Shown here: one piece after another, positions 46,467-53,746 of the stretch | How the letters are laid out: each line of letters starts with the position of its first letter | Numbering within the stretch: position 1 is the first letter of the stretch | NCBI RefSeq assembly: GCF_007677875.1 | Contig: NZ_VEDO01000003.1 | Coordinates: 62,001 to 126,000, forward strand | Origin: Variovorax boronicumulans | GTDB taxonomy: Bacteria; Pseudomonadota; Gammaproteobacteria; Burkholderiales; Burkholderiaceae_C | Length of the DNA: 64,000 bases | Reading direction: 5' to 3' | Program-made: the position numbers and the translations under genes | Notes under the pieces: model-generated | Database searches by the model: none | What the model saw: only the letters and a program-made list of their open reading frames with translations | What the model was told of the DNA's origin: nothing

Positions 46467-48079
46467 AGCCGGGTCGCCTTCACGGGCTGTGCAACTTCGC
46501 CGGGCGAACTATGCGAACTATGCGAAGTACCAGCATCCATGCGGGTTTCAGACGCTTTTACCTGCTCGCGAACAATGCGAACTTGCGAACTTTCCTCGGC
46601 ACGCTGGCCGGTTACTTCGCTTTGTTCGCTTCGTTCGCGGCGGCTGGAATCGGCCGCAAACCCGCGTGGTTGCTCATTCTTCGCTTTGTTCGCTTTGTTC
46701 GCGGTCAACTCGTAGAACTTCGTCGGCCGGCCTGGGCCGCTGCGGTCTTCCTCCACCACGATGCGCGGCGGGACTGCGGTCAGCAGTTCATCAAGCGCGG
46801 CGTCGATGCGGGTCTTGTTCTCGTGGCCCTTGAAGCAGTCCACCGTGATCTGCTTGCGCGTCACCCGCTGGTTGGCGGTCAGGAATGCCACGATCTTCTG
46901 CGCGGTCTCGTTGGTCTCCCGCACCTCGTGCTCGTCCTGGGCGCTGCCGAACACGAACTTCACGGTTTCGATCGAGTATCGGACCCACGCCAGCGCCGCA
47001 TCGATGTGGGCGACTTCGACGGTGGTGGTGAGGTCGCACAGGGCGAAGAGCATCGCCATGCGCAGCAGCATGGGTGCGCGGCGCTCGATCAGCCCATTGA
47101 TCCGCTCGCCGTGGCTGCGGTCGTTGAGTTCGCCCATGTACAGGACGCGCCAACGGTCAGCGGCTGCCGGCGATAGCTCTACACGCATGGAGTCACCCTT
47201 TGCCAGCGGGCCAGCGCTGCAGTGCTTGATCACGTCGATGACACGGCCGGCCAGGCGCTCGACCTCGGCCTTTGGTGTTGCCTTTGGGAATGGCAGCATC
47301 CGCGTGCGCTCAGCGTAGTACGGCAGGAAGCGATTCATGAAGCCGTTGGTGAGATCGCGGGAGGCGACGCTGGCCAGCAGCTCGCTCGGCGTGATCGCCA
47401 CGGAAAGGCACACGTGCGGGTCGCTGGCCCACAGTCGATTGCTTTTCGTGGCCGGCTTGAGGGAAACGCCGTCCCAGCAGTCGCGCAGCGCGGCCGACAG
47501 GGTGTTTCCGTCTCGCTTGCCCTGATGCAGGATGTTGACGAACTCGGACTCGATGACCCAAAGGCGCTTGTCATCGATGGGCGGGATTTCCTCCTTGCCT
47601 TCCCGGTAGCCGTCATGGATGAGGAACACCAGCCCCTCCCGGGACGAGAGTCCGCCCGCGTGGATCTGCGGAGACAAGTCCGGTTCGATCTCGCGCACCA
47701 GGTACGCGATGCGCTTCATCAGCGAGACGCTATCGCCCTTCCGGCCCTCGCCAGAGCGGCCGATGTGTTGAGGGAACAGGCGGGCGTGGTGCCAGGTGTT
47801 GCCGACGGGCATGAACGGTGCGCGGCCGACAGCACAGCTCAGGTAGGCCATGGCGTTCGCGGCAATGGCGTAGGGGTTGGCCTCGGTGGTCTCGCTGCCC
47901 GCACGGGCGATCTCGCCGACTAGGCCGTACAGGCAAGCCGGCGACGGCCTGGGCGCGTTGCGGTGGTTGTCGGGGGTGTCATCCTCCAGCGGCGGCATCA
48001 CAGGCGTGCGCTTGACCGGGCGGGCTGCGATGTCCTCGTCCAGCGGGCCGGCCAGGGCGTTGAGTTCGGCCGGCGTCAT
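46463..48079 (-). CDS. DUF3987 helicase/primase-like replication protein
   Basis: A 538-aa protein of the DUF3987 group, common as the replication protein of islands and satellites. Residues about 55-330 form an ATPase-like core (HIGRSGEGRKGDSVSLMKRIAY resembling Walker A, LWVIESEF resembling Walker B). Residues about 385-450 look like a winged helix (RVTRKQITVDCFKGHENKTR). The last 75 residues are low-complexity (ANKANKAKNE) because the DNA there carries the GCGAAC iterons. The ATG overlaps the stop of the CHC2 zinc-finger gene. Together they probably start replication of the excised island. Confidence 0.85.
   Translation of the reverse strand: MTPAELNALAGPLDEDIAARPVKRTPVMPPLEDDTPDNHRNAPRPSPACLYGLVGEIARAGSETTEANPYAIAANAMAYLSCAVGRAPFMPVGNTWHHARLFPQHIGRSGEGRKGDSVSLMKRIAYLVREIEPDLSPQIHAGGLSSREGLVFLIHDGYREGKEEIPPIDDKRLWVIESEFVNILHQGKRDGNTLSAALRDCWDGVSLKPATKSNRLWASDPHVCLSVAITPSELLASVASRDLTNGFMNRFLPYYAERTRMLPFPKATPKAEVERLAGRVIDVIKHCSAGPLAKGDSMRVELSPAAADRWRVLYMGELNDRSHGERINGLIERRAPMLLRMAMLFALCDLTTTVEVAHIDAALAWVRYSIETVKFVFGSAQDEHEVRETNETAQKIVAFLTANQRVTRKQITVDCFKGHENKTRIDAALDELLTAVPPRIVVEEDRSGPGRPTKFYELTANKANKAKNEQPRGFAADSSRRERSEQSEVTGQRAEESSQVRIVREQVKASETRMDAGTSHSSHSSPGEVAQPVKATRL
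46504..46702. repeat. Iteron locus 2: four triplets of GCGAAC in opposed pairs
   Basis: GCGAA(C/G) occurs in plus orientation at 46504, 46513, 46522 and at 46568, 46577, 46585, and in minus orientation at 46615, 46624, 46633 and at 46679, 46688, 46697. Triplets of each pair start 64 bases apart, and the two pairs face each other, giving a symmetric 200-base block. It lies inside the 3' end of the primase reading frame. The same unit forms locus 1 at 38167-38252. Confidence 0.8.
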
Positions 48080-48534
48080 GCGAACGACTCCATCAGGCGG
48101 CTGATGCGGGCTGAGGCCGTCATCAGGCGGGCCAGGTCGACATCCGCCAGCACGACGCCGCGGGCGACGTTGCCGGCCGCGACGGCGGCGATGTTGGCTT
48201 CGGCCGCCAGCACCTGCAGCGCTGCGCGCGGGCTCAGCGGTGCGGGCTTGTGCTGCTGGGCCGGCTTGCCATCCTCGATCCACGCGCCCAGCGCCTTGGC
48301 GGCGTCGATGAACTCCAGGCCGTGGGCCTCGATGTGGTACGCCAGCACGTCGCCGCCCTTGGCGTTGCAGGCCATGCAGCACCAGCCGCCGGTCTTGGTG
48401 TTGATGCGCATGGAGTCGCTGCCGTCGTGGAAGCGGCATGCGGTGGTGCGCCAGACGCCGCGGCCGGTCAGCTTCAGGCCCTCGGACTCGAAGTAGCTGA
48501 TCGGGTCAGGCAGGCGTTCGCGGTCGAAGCTCAT
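48076..48534 (-). CDS. CHC2-type zinc-finger primase component
   Basis: A 152-aa protein with a DnaG-like CHC2 zinc ribbon: CRFHDGSDSMRI and WCCMACNAKGGDVLAY give the CxxH and CxxC metal ligands (about residues 28-53). This is the DNA-binding head of bacterial and phage primases, here on its own polypeptide next to the DUF3987 protein. Start ATG overlaps the stop of the 67-aa gene and its stop overlaps the DUF3987 ATG, both as ATGA. Confidence 0.85.
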   Translation of the reverse strand: MSFDRERLPDPISYFESEGLKLTGRGVWRTTACRFHDGSDSMRINTKTGGWCCMACNAKGGDVLAYHIEAHGLEFIDAAKALGAWIEDGKPAQQHKPAPLSPRAALQVLAAEANIAAVAAGNVARGVVLADVDLARLMTASARISRLMESFA

Positions 48535-48734
48535 TGCGCACCGCCAATCTGCGCGAGGAAGGCGCGCGCCTCGTCCAGGGTCATCAGCGATCTGCAGTGG
48601 CCCCACCGACTGGCGATGTAGCGCACGTGGCCGTTCTCGCCATCGGTGCGGTGCAGCTCGTGCCCGGCCAGAGCGAAGCGGGCGCGCAGGTCGGCGAAGG
48701 CCTTGTCGGCGCTCGTGTCCATGGCGCCGCTCAT
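48531..48734 (-). CDS. Hypothetical small island protein, 67 aa
   Basis: A 67-aa protein (FADLRARFALAGHELHRTDG, then YIASRWGHCRSLMTLDEARAFL). It is unrecognised but well formed, and coupled by ATGA overlaps both to the AlpA-like gene upstream and to the CHC2 gene downstream. The ATG at 48723 is an alternative start. Such small proteins between AlpA and primase genes are common in islands. Confidence 0.65.
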   Translation of the reverse strand: MSGAMDTSADKAFADLRARFALAGHELHRTDGENGHVRYIASRWGHCRSLMTLDEARAFLAQIGGAQ

Positions 48735-48976
48735 TGCACCGCCTTGGCGCGCAGCCAGTTCGAGACGCTGGCGGCCACCCAGCGGGTGCAACGGGCGCCA
48801 TCCTTGACGGGCGCCGGGAACTTGCCATCAGTCACCTTGCGGCGGATGGTCGATTCAGACAGACCGGTTACTGCGGTAACCGTCTGGATTTTCAAGAGCG
48901 CTTCCGGAATATGGAGCGCCTGGAGGGTTTGCGCCGGGGCGCGGTTATAGCGGCGGGACGCGGCTTCGGGTTGCAT
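48731..48976 (-). CDS. AlpA family DNA-binding regulator
   Basis: An 81-aa regulator with the AlpA/MerR-like winged helix: LLKIQTVTAVTGLSESTIRR, KVTDGKFPAPVKDG and TRWVAASVSNWLRA. AlpA proteins act as excisionase or activators of island integrase and replication genes. GAGGT precedes the ATG at 48976, which is why it is preferred over the two upstream ATGs. It is first in the coupled replication unit running to the capsid gene. Confidence 0.85.
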   Translation of the reverse strand: MQPEAASRRYNRAPAQTLQALHIPEALLKIQTVTAVTGLSESTIRRKVTDGKFPAPVKDGARCTRWVAASVSNWLRAKAVQ

Positions 48977-49083
48977 TTCGCACCTCATGACTTGAACATG
49001 GGTGCATTGCATCGCGGCGTCTTCGATAGGTCACTACCGGCCCGCCCGCACGCCTACCCGCTTCCAGGCAGGCCGGTCCCGGT

Positions 49084-49683
49084 CTACTCGCAGGCCGGTG
49101 GTGTGCTTTCGTCACTCAACCACACATCACGCATCTGCTTCTCAGTGATCGGAAAAGAGAACTCGTTGTTCACACGCCTCGCATAGTCTCTGGAGAATGC
49201 CGATTTGTTCGACTGGTAAGCTTCCCGATGAAGCTGCCATTCCTTTCTCACGAACTCCTTTGCAGCTCTTGACTTTTCGTGCCGCTTAGACGCCATGATC
49301 CTTGATTCAGCCTGTCTAGCGATCTTTTTCCCAGACCACTCGACACACTCAAAAAGCTCTTCATGCCAGAAGAACAGATCTTGCTTGGACAGCTCGGGCC
49401 ATGACTCATTCAGCCGATCGAAAAGGATCAGACCGAATGCTGCAAACTCTGCCGCCTGTTTCACTTCATCGTAGAGGAAATCCCCGATGTACTCGAACTT
49501 GCTCATCCTTTCCAAGATGACCCCAACGTCCTCTTCCGTCTCTATGCCACACGCTGATAATGTGCTTAGAAAGCGATCTCTGTACATGCAAATATAGTCA
49601 GAAATCTCTGGGATAACTTCGTCGCCTGTGACGGTATTCCCGTTATTGAGGTGACGGAGGGCTTGGGTGAAATCATTTGACAT
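49084..49683 (-). CDS. Hypothetical lower-GC cargo protein, 199 aa
   Basis: An unrecognised, largely helical, charged 199-aa protein. It contains YICMYRDRFLSTLSACGIET, WHEELFECVEWSGKKIARQ and HEKSRAAKEFVRKEWQLHRE. Base composition is visibly lower in G+C than all neighbours, with many A- and T-ending codons, indicating separate recent acquisition. It sits in the slot between integrase and regulator where satellites carry cargo such as defence genes. It is 12 bases from the integrase stop. No catalytic motif can be named. Confidence 0.75.
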   Translation of the reverse strand: MSNDFTQALRHLNNGNTVTGDEVIPEISDYICMYRDRFLSTLSACGIETEEDVGVILERMSKFEYIGDFLYDEVKQAAEFAAFGLILFDRLNESWPELSKQDLFFWHEELFECVEWSGKKIARQAESRIMASKRHEKSRAAKEFVRKEWQLHREAYQSNKSAFSRDYARRVNNEFSFPITEKQMRDVWLSDESTPPACE

Positions 49684-49695
49684 AGAGACTTTCTA

Positions 49696-50913
49696 TTAAT
49701 TCGAGGAGTTGCGGAGGCTGTCCAAATAATCCGCCCACTGCACCATCATTTCCCGCCTTTGGATCATGTACGTCGTGCGGTCGTACGCCATACCCAAGGG
49801 GCCGGATTTGCCGTGCGCCAGTTGTGCCTCGATGATCTCGTCGTCCACATCCAGGTGCTCGCCGATGATGGTCCTGGCCATGGCGCGAAAGCCGTGAGCC
49901 GTCATCTCGTCCTTGCTGTATCCCATGCGACGCAGCGCCGTGTTCACGGTGTTGTCGGACATGGGGCGCTCCCCGGTCAACAGCGACGGGAAGACATAAC
50001 GCCCATGCCCTGACAGCGTGTGCATTCGCTTGAGGCATGCAACAGCCTGGGGGGCAAGGGGGACCAGGTGCGGCATGCCGCTGACCTTGCCTTGCTTGGT
50101 CCGCTTCATGGATGCCGCAGGAATCTTGAGCATTGAACTGTCGAAGTCGATCCACGCCCATTCCATCTGTCTGATGTTCCCAGGCCGTTGGAAGAGCAGG
50201 GCAGAGAGCGCCAAGGCCTCGCGAGTCGTTGGGTGACCTTGGTAGTCATCGATCGCGCGCAGCAGTTCCGCCGCGCGGCCCGGCTCCAAAACAGCAGCCA
50301 TGTGCTTCACGATCACGGCCTGCAGTGCGTCACGCAAGGCATGCGCTGGGTCTTGCGTGGTGCGACTCGTCGCGATTCCATATCGGAACACCTGCCCGGC
50401 GTACTGGCGCAAAGAGTGGGCGGTCTCGTTCAGGCCGCGGCGCTCGACGCGGCGCAGGCATTCGAGCAGCAGCGGAGCGCTCACGTCCACCAGGGGGAGC
50501 GCGCCAATCCAGGGGAATAGGTTCACCTCCTGCAGGCGCAGCCACTTCTCGCTGTGCGCCTCGCTCCAGTCCTTCACCTTGACGGCGTGGAACTCGCGCG
50601 CGACTTTTTCGTAAGTAGTTGCAGCACTGACGCGCGCGGTAGCCTTCTCGAGCTGGCGGCGCTGCGATGGGTCGATGCCCTGATGATGTAACCGCTTGGC
50701 CTCGTCGCGGGCGAGGCGGGCTTCCTTGAGTTTGACGCCGGGATAGCTGCCAATCGCCAGGCGCTTCTCCTTCCCGTCGAAGCGGTACTTCCAGAACCAG
50801 CGTTTAGATCCACTGGCGGCCGCTTCAAGGTACAGGCCGCCCGAGTCGGCAAAGCGAGATCGGGCCTTGTCAGGAGCGCACTCGGAGTTCTTGCAAGAGA
50901 TTTCAGTCAGCAT
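49696..50913 (-). CDS. Tyrosine integrase (DUF4102 N-terminal type)
   Basis: A 405-aa site-specific recombinase of the P4/DUF4102 type. The N-terminal arm-binding domain has FADSGGLYLEAAASGSKRW and KRLAIGSYPGVKLKEAR. Catalytic residues are Arg243 (FQRPGNIRQMEW), His340-xx-Arg343 (AHGFRAMART), His367 (AQLAHGKSG) and Tyr377 (AYDRTTY). It is complete. The gene starts 174 bases from the tRNA-Gly 3' end and points away from it, the normal layout for integration into a tRNA 3' end. Confidence 0.95.
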   Translation of the reverse strand: MLTEISCKNSECAPDKARSRFADSGGLYLEAAASGSKRWFWKYRFDGKEKRLAIGSYPGVKLKEARLARDEAKRLHHQGIDPSQRRQLEKATARVSAATTYEKVAREFHAVKVKDWSEAHSEKWLRLQEVNLFPWIGALPLVDVSAPLLLECLRRVERRGLNETAHSLRQYAGQVFRYGIATSRTTQDPAHALRDALQAVIVKHMAAVLEPGRAAELLRAIDDYQGHPTTREALALSALLFQRPGNIRQMEWAWIDFDSSMLKIPAASMKRTKQGKVSGMPHLVPLAPQAVACLKRMHTLSGHGRYVFPSLLTGERPMSDNTVNTALRRMGYSKDEMTAHGFRAMARTIIGEHLDVDDEIIEAQLAHGKSGPLGMAYDRTTYMIQRREMMVQWADYLDSLRNSSN

Positions 50914-50946
50914 GGGGGAACAGAGCGGTGAAAGATCAGCCGAAAT

Positions 50947-50972
50947 GGCTTCTTACCCCCAGTTGTACCCCC
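50947..50972. repeat. Right copy of 26-bp end repeat (candidate integrase arm site)
   Basis: Contains CCCCCAGTTGTACCCCC and matches 35922-35947 at 22 of 26 positions, same orientation. It lies between the integrase start and the tRNA-Gly att core. The internal direct repeat of CCCCC at a 12-base interval suggests two integrase contacts. Confidence 0.65.
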
Positions 50973-51086
50973 GGATACGCTGCGCTGCAATGGTGCTACA
51001 TGCAGCAACTTGACGCAAACTATTGCGCTAAGTCTTTGATATTTCTATGCTTTTGACCGTATATGACGGCTTTAGAAGCACAAAAA

Positions 51087-51104
51087 TGGAGCGGGTGAAG
51101 GGAA
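51087..51104. repeat. Right attachment site copy (attR, within tRNA-Gly)
   Basis: TGGAGCGGGTGAAGGGAA, the tRNA-Gly 3' end, is the intact partner of the imperfect copy at 35853-35869. Confidence 0.65.
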
Positions 51105-51160
51105 TCGAACCCTCGTATGAAGCTTGGGAAGCTGCCGTTCTGCCATTGAACTACACCCGC
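51087..51160 (-). tRNA. tRNA-Gly(CCC), island attachment site
   Basis: A 74-base tRNA with CCA encoded. The acceptor GCGGGTG pairs with CACCCGC, the D arm is TAGTTCAATGGCAGAAC, the anticodon loop TTCCCAA holds CCC (51126-51128 on the plus strand as GGG) and the T arm is GAGGGTTCGATTCCC. One mismatch (C-T) is present in the anticodon stem. Its 3' end faces the island, and its last 18 bases are the right att copy. Confidence 0.93.
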
Positions 51161-51514
51161 GCGGCGCGCATTCTACTGTCGCCCGGCCGCATCTTCGGGC
51201 ACCGCTCCCAGATCTGCTAGTTCCTGGCACCTTGTCCGCCGTCGTGGCGCCGTAGCCCGTGGGTGTTCCGTGGGTGTGCAGCCCGCAAAAGGGGGCGCTG
51301 CAAACGCAGTTGCGCGGGGCCGCCGGCCCGCTTCGGCTGCATGGCGGAGGATTCTGGCCTGGTCGTGCCAAGAGCGACTGGGTGTTGCGCAACGCCTCCC
51401 TGCAGGCCCGGGCCTGGGCCGATGCCGGCCCGCCACGCACGACCATGGCTGTCGAGGCGGGCGCGACGCCGCCGCAACGGGATGAGGAAAGCCTGCTCGG
51501 CCATTGGGCGCGGC
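51161..51514. other. 354-base gap without a supported gene
   Basis: Between tRNA-Gly and the azlD remnant no frame has family similarity. High-GC open frames in several phases are chance. Part of it may be eroded azlD 3' sequence, since the azlD frame ends earlier than usual, but I could not align it. Confidence 0.5.
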
Positions 51515-51745
51515 TTAGCCGAGCTGGCGCAGCGCCACCGTCGCCTGCGCGCCCAGCAAGGTGGGCTCCAGCCCGTGGCCGGCCGCGCCCACGACCGAGC
51601 TTGCCAGCATGCCGGCCAGCAGGGCGTCGACGAACCCCACCACGCGTGGTGGGAAGCGGCGCCCGTGCGCCAGCAGCGGGCCGAGGGGCTTGATCGTGAA
51701 GTTGATCGCCGCGAACGCCAGCACGGTCCACAGCATGGCGCTCAT
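51515..51745 (-). CDS. azlD: AzlD-like branched-chain amino acid exporter subunit, short
   Basis: A 76-aa hydrophobic protein matching the start of AzlD (TVLAFAAINFTIKPLGPLLA, FVDALLAGMLASSVVG), which with AzlC exports branched-chain amino acids. AzlD is normally about 100 residues, so the C-terminal helix is missing here. Its ATG overlaps the azlC remnant stop (ATGA). As azlC is broken, this gene is probably non-functional. Confidence 0.6.
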   Translation of the reverse strand: MSAMLWTVLAFAAINFTIKPLGPLLAHGRRFPPRVVGFVDALLAGMLASSVVGAAGHGLEPTLLGAQATVALRQLG

Positions 51746-52110
51746 GCTGCGGCTCCGCGACGCAGCAGAGCGGGCAGGGCGGCGACGCTGGCGAACATCA
51801 GCGCCACGCCGGGCGGCCGCAGCCAGCACATGCCGGTTGTGACCAGCACGGCGAGGACCACGGGACCGCGGCGTCGGGGCTTGCCGCGCACGATCTGCAG
51901 CACGAACACGAGCAACACGCCCGGGAAGACCAGGTCCAGCCCGATCGCGCGTGCCAGTGCCGGCTCGGCGCGAGGTAAGCGCCCATGGCCGTGCCGGCCA
52001 CCCAGGCCGGCCACTGCACCAGCGTGGCGCCAAGCATCTTGTCGCGGTCCACGCCGCCGTCGGCCCGGCGCGCGGCCGCCAAGGACGCGTCGATGGCAGG
52101 GCGAGCGCAG
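51742..52110 (-). pseudogene. azlC: azlC remnant, truncated and frameshifted
   Basis: Two frames together resemble the C-terminal half of AzlC: DKMLGATLVQWPAWVAGTAM in one frame, then, after a one-base shift near 51968, EPALARAIGLDLVFPGVLLV in the frame that ends at 51742. The N-terminal half is absent and its place is taken by the upstream region of the CoA ligase gene. A decayed permease gene is the only sensible reading. Confidence 0.65.
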
Positions 52111-52168
52111 GCGACATGCCGTGCCGCGCCCGGCCCGCAGAATGCGGCGCGAACTCCAGGGAGACCCC

Positions 52169-53737
52169 ATGCTCGTACCACCCGAGGCCTTGCGCGGCGG
52201 CACCGTTGCCGACCTCATCGTCACCGCCATCGCCAAATATCCAGAGCGGGCCGCCTTCGCCAACGACGAGGCCCGCGTGACCTATGCCGAACTGGGCCAA
52301 GCCATCGGCCGCATCGCCCAGCACTTCGACCGCCTGGGCCTCCAACCCGGCGACACCGTCGCCCAGCTGGCCGTGAACCGCTGGGAGGTGTTCGCCGTGG
52401 TCGCTGCCGTCTACCTGCGCGGGCTGCGCTCGGTCACGCTGCACGCGCTGGGCAGCGAGGCCGACCATGCCTACATCCTCGCCCACAGCGGCGCGCGCAC
52501 GGTGATCGTCGACAGCGACCACCAGGCGCGCGGCCAGGCGTTGCGCACGCAGTGCGGCCAGGTCCGCACCTGGCTCTCCATGGGGGCCATTGCCGGGTTC
52601 ACCGACCTGCTGCAGGCCGTGCGGGACCTCGCGCCGCAGCCGCTCGTGCCCTGGGGCGACGCCGAGACCATCGTGCGCCTGGCCTACACCGGCGGCACCA
52701 CGGGCCGGCCCAAGGGCGTGATGCTGAGCAACCGGGCGCTGGCCACGAACGCGGTCCTGGACCTGGCTGTCAAGGACTGGCCGCACGAGGTGCGCTATGT
52801 CTGCCCGGCGCCGATCTCCCACGGCGGCGGCTCGCTCGTGGTGCCCACGCTGGTGCGCGGCGGCTGCGTGACCTTGCTTCGCGGCTTCTCGGCCGACGGC
52901 TTCGTCGATGCCGTGGCGAAGTACCGCGGCAACCTTTCCTGGCTGGTGCCGACCATGCTGTACGCGCTGCTGGACAGCCCACGCGTGCGCGAGGTCGACT
53001 GGGCCGCCTTCCACACGCTGGTCTACAGCGCCGCGCCGGCCGCTCCCGCCCGCATCCGCCAGGCGCTGGACATCTGCGGTCCGGTGCTGGTGCAGAGTTA
53101 CGGTCAGACCGAATCGCCCAACGACATCCTGCTGCTGGACCGGCACGACCATGCGCGGCTCTCGGACGCCCAGCTCACGGCCGCGGGCCGGCCGTACCCG
53201 CTCGTGCAGCTGGCGCTGCTCGACGCGCAGGGCGCGCCTGTGCCCGATGGGGAACGCGGCGAGATCTGCGTGCGCGGCCCGCTGGTGATGGCCGGCTACC
53301 TGGACAACCCGGCCGAGACCGCTGCCGCGCTGGCCGGCGGCTGGCTGCACACGGGCGATGTGGCCTACCGGGGGGCCGACGGCCTGTACTACATCGTCGA
53401 CCGCATGAAGGACGTGATCATCTCGGGCGGCTTCAACGTCTACCCCAAGGAGATCGAGGATGCGCTGTGCGCCCAGCCCGGCGTGGCGGCAGCGGCGGTG
53501 ATCGGCATCCCTGATGCCAAGTGGGGCGAGCTGGTCATGGCCTATGTGCAGTGCAAGCCGCGCGCGCAGCCTTCGGCCGATGCGCTGGTGGCGGCCGTGC
53601 GCGCGGCCAAGGGCGCGGTGGCAGCGCCCAAGCGCGTGGACTTCATCGACGCGTTGCCGCAGACCGCGCTCGGAAAGATCGACAAGAAGGCGCTGCGTGC
53701 GCGGCATTGGGGCACCGCGGCACGCGCCGTGAACTGA
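52169..53737 (+). CDS. Acyl-CoA synthetase / AMP-dependent ligase
   Basis: A 522-aa ANL-superfamily ligase that activates a carboxylic acid to its CoA thioester through an acyl-AMP. The P-loop is YTGGTTGRPKGVMLSN (about residues 174-189); SYGQTESPNDILLL, GGWLHTGDVAYRGADGLYYIVDRMKD and the C-terminal catalytic Lys in LPQTALGKIDKKALR are all present. AGGGAGA precedes the ATG at 52169. The aromatic or fatty acid used is not known. It runs towards the LysR gene, convergent with it. Confidence 0.93.
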   Translation: MLVPPEALRGGTVADLIVTAIAKYPERAAFANDEARVTYAELGQAIGRIAQHFDRLGLQPGDTVAQLAVNRWEVFAVVAAVYLRGLRSVTLHALGSEADHAYILAHSGARTVIVDSDHQARGQALRTQCGQVRTWLSMGAIAGFTDLLQAVRDLAPQPLVPWGDAETIVRLAYTGGTTGRPKGVMLSNRALATNAVLDLAVKDWPHEVRYVCPAPISHGGGSLVVPTLVRGGCVTLLRGFSADGFVDAVAKYRGNLSWLVPTMLYALLDSPRVREVDWAAFHTLVYSAAPAAPARIRQALDICGPVLVQSYGQTESPNDILLLDRHDHARLSDAQLTAAGRPYPLVQLALLDAQGAPVPDGERGEICVRGPLVMAGYLDNPAETAAALAGGWLHTGDVAYRGADGLYYIVDRMKDVIISGGFNVYPKEIEDALCAQPGVAAAAVIGIPDAKWGELVMAYVQCKPRAQPSADALVAAVRAAKGAVAAPKRVDFIDALPQTALGKIDKKALRARHWGTAARAVN

Positions 53738-53746
53738 CACCCGGCC

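Larger units (their letters stand above)
35853..51104. mobile_element. Integrated satellite-like phage island at tRNA-Gly
   Basis: A 15.25-kb island bounded by an imperfect copy of the tRNA-Gly 3' end on the left and the intact tRNA-Gly on the right. It contains a tyrosine integrase next to the tRNA, an AlpA-like regulator, a CHC2 zinc-finger protein and DUF3987 primase/helicase, an HK97-type capsid protein and a tape measure protein. There is no terminase, portal, protease, tail tube, baseplate or lysis gene. GC and codon use dip locally (for example at 49084-49683). The gene set and iteron loci resemble P4-like satellites more than a full prophage; a decayed prophage is the alternative. Confidence 0.8.

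Noticed and set aside
46504-46702. CRISPR array or DNA uptake signals as an explanation of the GCGAAC repeats
   Set aside because: Repeats are only six bases, 8-9 bases apart and in ordered triplets; there are no spacers of CRISPR length, no cas genes, and the clusters are confined to two island loci.
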